NCBI GenBank assembly: GCA_029215795.1
Contig: JARDYH010000007.1
Location: forward strand, 60,628,763-60,692,762
Origin: Anniella stebbinsi
Taxonomy: Eukaryota; Chordata; Lepidosauria; Squamata; Anniellidae
Length of the DNA: 64,000 nt
Direction: 5' to 3'
The translations under genes and the position numbers were made by a program. The notes below the pieces were generated by a model that saw nothing but the letters and a program-made list of their open reading frames with translations, was not told the origin of the DNA and ran no database searches. Positions 21,020 to 43,849 of this stretch are shown piece after piece. Position 1 is the stretch's first letter; each line of letters starts with the position of its first letter.

Positions 21020-21320
21020 AGAGATTCTACCCCATGATGCATCAGCAATGGCTGTGGTTATGCTAAGTGTCTCATGGGACACGATTTTAGAGATAACGAG
21101 CTATCGCATGATGCACCAGTATTGGCCATAGTTGTGTCAAGACAGCATGGAAGATCCTGAGGAAACAAACTGTCCCATGATGCATCAACGTGGGCCATGG
21201 TTACGCAAAATGCCTCATTAGACATGCTCTTAAAGGAAACAAGCTATCCCATGATGCATCAGTATTGGCCATAGTTGTGTCAAGTGGAAGCAGAGGCTCA
21301 TGGGAAATACTCTAGAAGAA
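21020..21320 (+). repeat. 72-bp tandem repeat with CCCATGATGCA cores
   Basis: Four degenerate units with CATGATGC cores at 21033, 21107, 21176 and 21250 (spacing 74, 69, 74). Units share TATCCCATGATGCATCAGTA followed by TTGGCCATAGTTGTGTCAAG. The core resembles the ZNF143/STAF binding motif (TTCCCATNATGC type), a family usually found at promoters. It lies just upstream of the ALKBH5 CpG island, so a regulatory role is possible but unproven. Confidence 0.75.
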
Positions 21321-21469
21321 AGCAAACTTTTCTTCCCTTGAGTAACTTTTCCTCCTCACAAATTAACATATTAAACTTCAGTGTGAGGCCCTAATTACTC
21401 TTATGCACTTGGGGTATTTAGGAGGGCATTTGTCCACCCTCAGAGGCAGCCCCTCTTCCGCGCTTTGAA

Positions 21470-22560
21470 AGCACCTATGTCACTTTGGCGAATCAGCAGG
21501 CAGAATTTTCACTTAGTCCCGTCTCAGGGACGGCATAGCCAATCCACGCCGAGGTGGGCGGCTAGCTGTTTAAGTCAACTACGCCTCCTTTGGTTTGTCA
21601 CGTCAAGGAGTAGTCAAGAAGCCTACGCCGGAGCCCCGCCTTATGCGCGTGCACCACGTCGTCATCGTTCCGATAAACAGCGCGGTTGCTGCGCGACCTG
21701 GTGCGCATGCGCCCCTCTGCGTACGAGCATGCGCAGCGAGCCACATTCCCGGCCGTCAAGCCGTCCTCTCTTACACCACTTTTACACACGCAGCCTTCAC
21801 TTCTGGTTTCCATTCGAACGTCGCCATCTGGGAATAGCCGTTACATAACATACAATCAGAGAGCCGCTCTACCCTTTCGTCCCCTAGTCTCTATGGACAA
21901 CCGGAAGTGTCTTTCCTGTCATTGTTCGACTCTTTGGCCCTTCTCCTTTTTTAAATCCCTCAGTCAATTCGGACGTGAGAGAGGATAGGGAATCTTGTAA
22001 TATATTTAAACATACACGTATAAATCTTCAAAGTGTGTGAGGGGACCAGTCTGGCCCATACCGGAAGCGTGCCGCTCTAGCCTCCCCCTCCTACTTTCTA
22101 CGTCGAAGGGAAGAGCCGCGCCTGCGCAGAAGCGACGCCGCTGTGGTGGGGACGCCGCCTGCCCTGGCGTCGCAGCTGCTCCGCTTCCGAGGGGGCGGGG
22201 CCTCCGGCGCGCCTGCGCAGTGGGCGCCGCTCCAGAGTGTGCGCCTGCGCAGTGGGCGCGGCTTGCGCTCTGAGGAGGAGGAGGAGGAGGAGGATGCCCC
22301 TGAAGTTATTTATAATGTCGGGCCGGCCGCTGGTGACGTAGCGACGAGTTCGGGCAGCGGCAGAAGAAAAAGAAGGGGGCGAAGCAGACGACGCGGCCTG
22401 CGCCGCCATGGAGGTTGCCGGGTCGGCGTCGCCGCAGCTGGAGCCGGACTCGGGCGGCGCGTTCTGAAGGCGGGAGCCCCAAAGCGGGAGGGCGGAGGCG
22501 GCCCCGGTGAGCCGGCCGGAGGGCGACCCATAGGTGAGGGGGCGGAGCCTCCTTCCCCTC
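21470..22560 (+). promoter_or_regulatory. CpG island, probable ALKBH5 promoter
   Basis: CpG is dense here and rare in the flanks. Motifs seen: a CCAAT box at 21539-21543, NRF1-like palindromes (TGCGCATGCGC at 21702-21712, GCATGCGCAG at 21727-21736, GCGCCTGCGCA at 22118, 22209 and 22241), and ETS/GABPA-like ACCGGAAGTG (21900-21909) and ACCGGAAGCG (22060-22069). A 19-bp box containing NRF1-like GCGCCTGCGCAGTGGGCGC is repeated 32 bp apart (22209 and 22241). The start site is not defined. The island lies 2.6 kb before the ALKBH5 ATG, so a spliced 5' UTR exon is likely; bidirectional activity is possible. Confidence 0.7.
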
Positions 22561-22599
22561 AGCGTTCATGGAAACCTCTCCCGCCCCTTCTCCTCTTCC

Positions 22600-24470
22600 C
22601 TTTCTGAGGAGGCCAATAGGTTCTGGGGCCGAGAGACTTCTGGCTCTCCTTCCGTTAGGGCTCTTGGCTTTATGTCTTCTCCCCCCCCCCCTTCTTCCTT
22701 TTCTTTGGGAGGGCTGGGAGAGGGGGATAGGTTAGGGGGCGGAGGTTGGGGGAGCTCCCCTTCCCCCTCTGCCCCCTGCTATTCTTAGAAGCTCACGCTC
22801 CCCTCCCCCCCCACGCTTTCCCCACCCCCCGCACCTCGTGCCTCTTGCCTTCCTGAGGGAGGGAAGTCAATAGGTTGGGGGGCAGGAAGGTTTCTCCATT
22901 TTTTTCCTCTCCTGTTACGGGTGAGTAGGTGGGGGAGAAATCTAGGCTTCTTCCCCCGCCCTCGCCTTTTGGGGTGTGTGGTGGGCCGGGGGCAATAGGT
23001 TGGGGGGCGCAGGAGCAGAAGGCCTCCTTCCCTCTCAGACCGCTGCTATTCATAGGCGCTTCCCCCCCCCCCCACGCCTGCACATGCGCCTGTTGCCTCT
23101 TCCCTTTCTGAGGAGGCCAGTAGGTTCGGGGGTTAGAGAGGCGCCTTCCTTTCTCCACTCCCGTTCTGTTAGAGGTGGGAGGGGGGCTGGGGCTTTCGGC
23201 TACTTTTCTCTCCCTTGTTTTCCCTTCGGGCAATAGGTTTGGGGGCGGAAGAGGTGGCCTTTCCCTACTCAGCCCCCTGCCTTTCATAGAACCCCCATGT
23301 ACATGCTTAGCATCTCTCTCTTTTTCAGGATGGGGAGTCAATACAGTAAGGGGTCAATAGGTTTGGGGGGGGGAAGAGGAGTCCTTGTTCCTCTGCTCTC
23401 TTCCACTTTGTTATGGGGGGGACTTGCCTCTCCCCCTTTTTTCTCCCTTTGGGAGACTATGACGGAAAGAAGGTAATAGGTTTGGAAGTGGAGGGACCCC
23501 TATTGCCTCTTCGCTTTAGAGTGTATGGGGTGTCAGTGTTGGATAGTAGACAGCAATATGTATGGGGGCAAGCAGGCTTCCTCCTCTCTCTTTTCCCTCC
23601 CTGCTGTTGTGGGGGGTGGAGAGAGGAGGGGGCAGCCCTCGGGGCCTCCTCCTTTTCCTTTAGGAGAGTAACGAGCAGTACGTTTGGGGGCGAAGTAAAT
23701 AGGTTTGGAAGACGAGGAAATGGTCTTTCCTCCCCTATCAGCCGTCCACTGTTACAGAAGGGCCGTTTGTGTTCTCTGTGGGCAGGGAAAAGAGAGCAAT
23801 AGGTTTGGGGATCTGTGGGCTTTTTGCTCACTCCCTCTGCCACACCACCCTTACGTGAAGTCTCCTGGCCTGTCCCGTATTTTCTCTAGGTGAGTCTGAT
23901 GGAGAGAGGGCAATAGGTTTGGGGGCGGAGAAAACCTGACTAGGCCTCCTTCTGCTATACAGGGTTCCTTGTGCCTCCTTCTAAAAGAATAATTGGGGGG
24001 GGGGGGGAGAGACAGGCTTCCTCCTCGACTTCTGACCCTTGGATCTTGTTACACCCTCCTTCTCCCCATAGCGGGGACAATAATGGGGTCTACCGACACA
24101 GGAAAAGTTGCCTTCCACATTCTTCTGAGCGGGTTGCAAAAGAAAAATAAGTATAGGGGCAAACAGCTTTCAGTTTTGCTGTGCTCTCACATGTAGTTGT
24201 GTGGACCCATGTCTTCCCTCCGAGAAAGACGAGGTGGAGAGTAAGGAGCAAAGGATTTGGGGTGGGAAGGAAGCAATTTCCCCCGCAGTCTGTCCCCATA
24301 ATACCTGGAGTGGGCAGCAGCAGGTGCCCCACGTGACAGGAGCGAGGGGCAGAGGGAAAATAGGTATGGGGGAGAGAGATGGTGGAAGTGAGTGGACTTC
24401 CCTCTTAGTCTTTCTCTTCTGTTATGTGGGAGGGTCCTCTGTTCCTTCCCCCTCCCGTTTCAACTGTCGC
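22600..24470 (+). repeat. Degenerate ~120-bp tandem array
   Basis: About 15-16 units carry a G-rich core close to CAATAGGTTTGGGGGCGGA. Cores start at about 22615, 22726, 22869, 22994, 23119, 23232, 23356, 23475, 23565, 23677, 23798, 23912, and weaker ones at 24079, 24147, 24249 and 24359. Between cores each unit has a pyrimidine-rich half (CCTCTTCCCTTTCTGAGG, then CTGTTA or CTATTCATAG). Spacing is mostly 110-125 bp. Unit divergence shows the array is old. The several open frames inside are by-products of the repeat and have no coding support. Confidence 0.85.
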
Positions 24471-25006
24471 CATCTTTTGCCACTCTTGTCTGGGGGGTGG
24501 AGATCATGCAGGACCTGGAGCTTATCCTGGAGTGCCATTGCAGAGAGTGGCCAATATTCACCCCATGCTTAAGAAAAGGGCTGGCAGATGAGCCTTCCCA
24601 GCTAGCACAGGGGCTGGAGGTGGGGGGCTTGAACATCTGTGCTTTGCTTCTATCTCTTCTTCATGTCAGATGTTCTTACTGCATTCTTGCAACTTTTCTC
24701 CCTCCACAGACAAGGTGTGCTTAATTGTCCTGGGAAGTAAGATCGAATCTACCGCACGTGGAAACATTGGGCTAAGCTTTTCCATCTTGTACCAGCGCCT
24801 GGAATGGAAGTAAATACGTAGCTTTCTTCGTGTTCTCCCAAGGATTTGTGTCCCCTTGCCCTTCTCCAGGGGCAAGGGGGTGTCTTGGAAGGGTGGAGCA
24901 TCCTCATCTGGAAGGGCACCTGGTTGGGTTTGCTCCCAACCTCTGGAACCTCCGCTGTAGGATTTCCTCAGTTTCTCGTTTCCCTCCTGGAGCTTATTCC
25001 ACTTAG

Positions 25007-37664
<12,658 letters not shown>

Positions 37665-40600
37665 GGGTTTCCATTCTTTCGAGCCCCCCTGGATCTTAGA
37701 GCTGTTGAGACTGGCCTTCAGGCTGTAAAATCGTCTCTTCTTCTTTTTTCCCTCCTTCCACCCCCACCCACCCCCGGCTAAATTCTCATCTAGCTTCAAG
37801 TTTGTATTGTCCCTGTCCCCACCTTTTAGGCTTGAAGAATAGCTGGAATAAATCTGGCTTTCTTTTTCACTTTTCTTTTTAACAGAGGCATCCATACCAA
37901 CCAGGATGTATCTGGTGCCACCTGCCTTGTTGTTTTTTCCCCCCGGCGGCTGGGCACACGCTTCACAGTGGAGGCCACTAAAAGAAAAGTTGTTGTCTTT
38001 CTCTGAGGTGTTTGGGCTGGAGTGGATTTCGAAGATGCCAAAAAGTGACATGTTTTGAGTTTGCTGAAGGGTTGCGAATATTCCTTTGGGTTCTGATGCC
38101 GCTGCTTCTTGAAAATGTTCTAAATCCAGCATTTGATCCACTTCTCACGTTGCGGAACTTTCCCTGTAGCTCCATCCCGTTCCATTCTACACCAAAGGGC
38201 TCCTAATTTCCGAAGCCAACAACCGTGTGGTTCCCCCACCCCCTCCTTCATGCTGTCGTTCAAAAAGTCCGCCTCCCTCCAGCAGCTGGAAATGTAAAGC
38301 CTTGCAAACACCTCTCTATGACACCAGATGACGGAAGCGTTTAGGACGTGTTGCACTTTAGTGTCAGGGTTTATTTCCCCCACCCACCCCCAGTTTTGTG
38401 TGTTCTGTGAAATGCCATATAATTCCCCCACCCACCCCAACCCTTATTACTTGCTTAGGCTAGCAAGCACCTGTGTTTTCCGCGCTGCTAACGAAAAGGA
38501 TACTGTCTGTTTTCTCTTTCTGTGAAGGATGCTCGGTGGTCCCGCGGTGGGGCTACCGTTTGAGGGCTCATTGAGGGGTGGGAGGGAGCAACCGTTGGAG
38601 GAAGGAGTGGCTTGGCCAGAAACCCCCAGGTTCTGTGGAATCCTTCGCACTAACAGCATCGGGCACAACGCACTGGGCAGGTCTCCAGGGCCAACCTCGC
38701 TGGAATGAACGGGGACTGCGTGGGTGCATTTTGTGCTCGCCTGTTTTAAACAGAGCTTGCTGAGGAGATATTTCCAAGTGCTTTGTGCCTGTACCTCGTG
38801 TAGACGTTTCGCTGTTTCGTTCTGAATGAATTCCTCCTCCCCCCCTTTTTAGAATATAAGGCTAATACTGCTGTCTCGTCTGACACTTGAAAATCTATCT
38901 CATGTGGCTGTTTCTGTCCTAAAGGCTGATAGGCAGGGTAGTGCACGGAGTTGAGACTCCCAAGCTTGGCAGGAAACTGTTGGCGGGACTGAGTCTCCGT
39001 GCCCTTGGTTCTTTTAACCTGGGGAGGTCCCTGGTGACAGAGGTATGGGGCTGCGGCGTCGCTGTGCTGGAACCTGCCTTCTTTGAAGCAGGAAGGCTTA
39101 GGCTGTCCCACGCAGGAGGCAGGAGTAAGGGTGAAATGGCATAACTTGCTGCTTCAGTGCCTTCAGGAGGTGAGGTCAACCTAGCATGCTGCACGTCCGC
39201 CTGCTTTTACATCAAAAGCCTCTGGCCCAAGGCCTGTTAGTCCTCATGTCTGGATCTGCTGACCCGCCTCTAACATGCTCAGTGCTTTTGCTTTCTTGCA
39301 TGGGCAAGCTTTGAAAAGCAACCCCCAGTCGCCATCAAAGAGTTGAAATATCGAGTCTGCTCAACATTTATTTATTATTTTTGCCTCGCTTTGCCCCGAC
39401 CTGAAGGAGGAGTTAAAGTTTGGGGAGTAGGTCAGAACTTGGGTTTTAATTGCTTGAATATCCCCGCTCCCCCTTTATCTTCAACCCCCCTCCCCGGAGG
39501 AAAAGGCCAGATTCTCTTCACCCCAGTACTTTGCACTAAAACCATTGGTACAACAGACCTGCCGTTCCGTATCTTTCACTTTCTTTGCTCTGCTCTCAGA
39601 TCTAAGGAGTGTTCCTCTGCCTCCTGCCCACACCTGCATGTGCCTTTTTAGTCTGATCTGTTCCCCTGGTAATAAATGTAGAGTTCTGGAACACTTTTTG
39701 ACATGTGAGGAGATTTTGCCCTGGGCTCCTTGCCTCGCACGCTTTTGTTCAGCAGGTGCTGCCCACCAGACTGTTAGCTCCTCTGGGGAGGAACCGTGCA
39801 CATTAACCATAGCGATGTCCCAGCTCGTGGCAGTAGTTGGATTGATTTCACACAGACCCGTTGCGGCCTCTTGGTCCTACTTGCCATCAAAGTACAACCT
39901 TGGCTATCTTGAGGCTGTGGCTTCGTAACACACCAACTTTTGAGTCTTCTTTCGATATTCCCACTCACCAGGTTGGTCAGGAAGTGTGGGGTGGGAGAAT
40001 GTTTTGAGCTTGATTTTGTTAGCTTCCCCCCTCCTTGCTGTTTCCTGGAGGGTGAGGATGAAGTAGAACACAGATGGAACATGAAACAGAACACGGAAAG
40101 GTTCTAAAACAACTTGTTCTGTGGCTTGGAGCCACTCTGTACATGGTGGCGCGTGAAAGAGTAAGACTTTTCCCTGGAGCGCACCTCAGGAGTTTTAGTA
40201 GGTGCACAGTCCTGTGACATCCCACCCAGCATCTCCCTCCCTAACCTGGTGCCCTCCAGATGTTTGGGGCTTCAGCAGCTCCAGCCAGCCTGGATTGTGC
40301 GAGTTGTTGCCCAGAACACTGCAGGGCACCAGGCTGGGAAAGGCTAGTCTGGTAAAAGCACCTTCCGGATTTCCCACTACTATGCACTTCAACTCCCAGA
40401 GGGATGGGGCAGAGGTCTTCGTGCCCCACCCTGCTTGCAGCTTTGCCCAATTAGCCCTTAATTTTGTTCATTTTATGACTAACGGCAGCCGAGACAAGTT
40501 CAGCGAATGTTGGGGAAGAGCGCTGTGTTTCAGGCCTGTTTTTTCTCTGATCAACAGATGAGCTCTGTTGCTGTGCAACCGCCGGAGAAATGTAGTGGCA

Positions 40601-41750
40601 GTAGAGCTCAGTGGACTGTACCCCAAGCAGTGAGGCTGTGTGTTAACCGACTGCGCTCCATTATTTATTTTACTTCCTTTCTTGCATCCCCCATACGTCT
40701 TCGCTGCCAGCAAAATCCGCAGGCTGCTTTCCCAGCATCTGGTAACCTCAGTAGGAAAAACGACACCGCAAGAGATCTGTTACCTTATTTGGCTCTTGCA
40801 CCTGTCTAAAATTTTGGATCCATCTGCCAATACAACCCACTGAGGTAGGGGGCGCTTGCCAGATGTCTCTTCCGGGTCTCTCTCGGAAGGTCATGCAGGA
40901 AGCTGAACAGAGGGGTTGGGGGGTGGGGGAAGCAAGCATGCTCTCTCCCCCTTCCTGACAAGATTTCCCCCCCTCCCCCAAGCAACATCTGGTGTGGTGG
41001 TTGACCCAGTTATAGGGCGCTGGCTGATGGGTTTAAACAATTCACGTTTCTAAAGTGGAGAATGTTGATAAGATGACTTCATTCCTTGTTTTAATGCTGT
41101 TAGTGTGACGTTTAATAGCAGCCATCGCTGGAGAAGGATTCAGCCTTAACCTGTCTTCAGATTCAAACTCTTTGGAACCTTCAGGTTTTGCACGGCTTGG
41201 ATCCATTCCCAGTGATTCGCTGACTTTGTTTTTTTTAAAAAGCGCCAAGTGCTGTCAAACTTGAGTCAGAAGGCAAAATGAATAAATTTTTTAAAATCCC
41301 GTTTGCTCCGAAGTGCGCCTGGGTTTCTCCCCGTGCACCCTTCCGACCCCTCCACCCAAGCACACACTTTAAAATGAAATAAAAGTTCTGGCTGACTTTT
41401 TTGTGTTTTTTTTAAAAATAAATAAAAATTCTAATTTTTTGTTACAAATGAAATAAGTGGCAATATTTTTTTCTGTAATTTTTCATAGGAAAAAGTGTGA
41501 TTTGTAAACCAATTGTACAGTTCTGAAGTTTGAGATACACAAAATAACCGTACTGCGTGGCACGCTGTAAATGGGGGAGGGAGGGGGAGAGATTATTTTC
41601 CGTACAGTACAGTGTATTTGGGGAGAAATCTTTTAATTCGGGTTGATTTAGGAAGAACTATAGTTCCCTGTCAGGGTTTGAAATTTCATTTTTTTTTTCT
41701 TGTATAGAATGCTGCATTTAACTAAATAAAAGCCGAAAGCATCACTTGAT
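37665..41750 (+). other. ALKBH5 3' UTR with several poly(A) signals
   Basis: No other gene intervenes. AATAAA occurs at 37847-37852, 39671-39676, 41281-41286, 41378-41383 and 41725-41730. The last is followed by a GT-rich stretch (GTCTGGTGTTTGG) and is the best distal end, giving a UTR of about 4.1 kb; the first would give about 0.2 kb. A P1 repeat fragment lies at 40235-40352, so not all of it is conserved UTR. The true ends are inferred. Confidence 0.65.
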
Positions 41751-41794
41751 TCAGTCTGGTGTTTGGATATATGTGTTTTTAACCATAGTAGTGT

Positions 41795-42005
41795 TCCAGG
41801 TGTGGCAGGTTCTTCATATGCATACTTAGCGATAACCCCGTAAGGTAGGCCAGTATTACCTCCATATTGCAGACATGCGGGCGAGTAGTTGAGGCTGTCA
41901 TTATAAAGCTGCATTTCAGTGTCTTGCTCTCTCAGCCCCCACCCTGCTGGTGAGTTCATGGCAGAGGTGAGTTTTGGGCCAGATGCTGACTGGGCCATAA
42001 CCATT
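41795..42005 (-). mobile_element. MIR-like SINE fragment
   Basis: Reverse-oriented MIR body (ACCCCGTAAGGTAGGCCAG, then CAGAGGTGAGTTTTGGGCC). Degenerate. Confidence 0.6.
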
Positions 42006-42374
42006 GCACTACAGGGGGTTGCTGGAGCATTTCTCAACCGAAGGAACGAATTCCGTTTCAGAAAAACACTTGGCTTTCCAGTGGTGGATGGGCTATAAGC
42101 AAACTGAGCAAGGGTAAAAATACAAAAATAGCAGCATTTTAGTTCAAAGCTCTGACTGCCAGTAACTTAAGCTTTAGGAGAGCCATCTACAATGCAAGGG
42201 GTATGGGACTGTACAAAAAACAGGAAGCTATCAAATGATCAGGCGAAGGGGCCATGGCCCCCAGGCGGGGCTTAGTTTGGTCTGGTCTAATCTCCAGGAT
42301 GGAGGCTCTGAACCCCTGAACAGGATACTGATCCTGTTCAGAAGACACGCTAAGCCATGGTGGGAGGAGAGCCC

Positions 42375-42840
42375 ATGACGTCCCTAGGTCATTGGTTCCA
42401 TTGTCGTATTGCTCTAACAGGAAGTTTTTTCCTGATGTCCAGCTGGAATCTGGCTTCCTGTCACTTGAGCCCATTACTCCATGTCCTGCACTCTGGGGTG
42501 ATCGAGAAGAAATCCTGGCCTTCCTCTGTGGGACAACCTTTTAAGTACTTCTCTTCAGGCTAAACATGCCCAGTTCTTTCAGTCTCTCATAGGGCTTTGT
42601 TTCCAGACCCCTGATCATCCTCGTTGCCCTCCTCTGAACACACTCCAGCTTGTCTGCATCCTTCTTGAAGTGTGGTGCCCAGAACTGGACGCAATACTCA
42701 AGATGAGGCCTAACCAGTGCCGAATAGAGGGGGACCAGTACCTTACGTGATTTGGAAGTTCTACTTCTACTAATGCAGCCCAAAATAGCATTTGCTTTTT
42801 TTTGCAGCCACATCACACTGTTGGCTCATATTCAGCTTGT
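42375..42840 (-). mobile_element. CR1 LINE fragment
   Basis: The minus strand encodes the end of a CR1 reverse transcriptase [52 protein letters not shown], open for 91 codons at 42541-42816. CR1 3' sequence follows down to about 42375. Both ends are truncated. Confidence 0.92.
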
Positions 42841-43194
42841 GATCGACAACATTTCACCCCCATTCTAAAAGTTTGAAATATCTCTCCCAATGTTAAATTT
42901 TTGCCAGGTATTTTTGGCCTAACCTCTTTTACCTTCAGCCCCGCCAGCCACTGGAATGCTCCTTCCCCCTTCCAAGACCTCCAAAACTGAATTCATCCTT
43001 CTGGCTGAAAGGCTTCACATTCGCCCCTTGGAAACGTGGCTGTGTGTTACTCTGTTAACCCACAAGATGGTGCAAACGGCAAAGTCAAACGATGGGACTA
43101 CAATGCTGGAGCAGCTGGCAGAGGAAGACACAAGTATGAATGCCAGGCCAGAATGTGCAAATAAGTGATTAGGGCGTTCGCTGGGGGTGAAGAG

Positions 43195-43366
43195 GAGAAA
43201 GTTTGGGAAATGGCTATAGCTCATCAGGGGAGCACCTGCGTTGCACACAGGTCTCAGGTCCAATTCCTGGAATATCTAGTTAGGCCTGGGAAAGACATGT
43301 TTGAAAACTTGGAGAATTATTCTGGGCAGGATGGACCCATGGTCTGACTTCCTATGCTCCTGTGGT
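43195..43366 (+). mobile_element. tRNA-derived SINE
   Basis: TGGCTATAGCTCATCAGGGG (tRNA A-box region), CAGGTCCAATTCCTGG (B-box), then TAGGCCTGGGAAAGAC and GGATGGACCCATGGTCTGAC. The best-preserved copy of this family in the window. Confidence 0.8.
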
Positions 43367-43849
43367 GGATCATGCCCAAAGTGCTGAGGCTTGAGGGATG
43401 TGGGTGAAGGCATTCTATGACATCGTGAAAGCACCCAATGTATTGGGTGCAGAAACAGCGTCTTCAGAATGTCACATGGATTGAATTTTCTTGGAAGTTA
43501 CTTGTCCTTACATCTGAGCAGATAGTCTTGAAGGTATAGGCAATGTCTAGTAGGGAAGAAAAATCTCAAAAAACAGAGAAAATGTTGAGTGGGGCTATCC
43601 AGTACCCTGGTGTTAAGTAGTCCTGTTTAGCTTCTTTTGCCTGTGATGAATGCAGGGCTGGTCCTACCATAAAGCAGAGGGAGGCAGTCGCTTCAGGTGG
43701 CGGACAGTGGAGAGTGGCAGCAAGGTTTTGGAGGAGAGAGCTGTGGGCTACATGATCTATCCTGCAACTGCTTAAGTTAGCCCGCTGTCTTCAAGTGTGG
43801 TGGAGGAGGATGCTGACCCATCAACAATGTTGAAGAAAGATTCAACCGC

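Noticed and set aside
22143..22607. 154-codon frame in the ALKBH5 CpG island
   Set aside because: Arg/Gly-rich, ends abruptly and is unlike any protein I know; typical CpG-island artefact.
22793..23341. 182-codon open frame on the minus strand
   Set aside because: It lies within the 120-bp tandem array; length and composition follow from the repeat (poly-Pro/Gly), with no domain or splice support.
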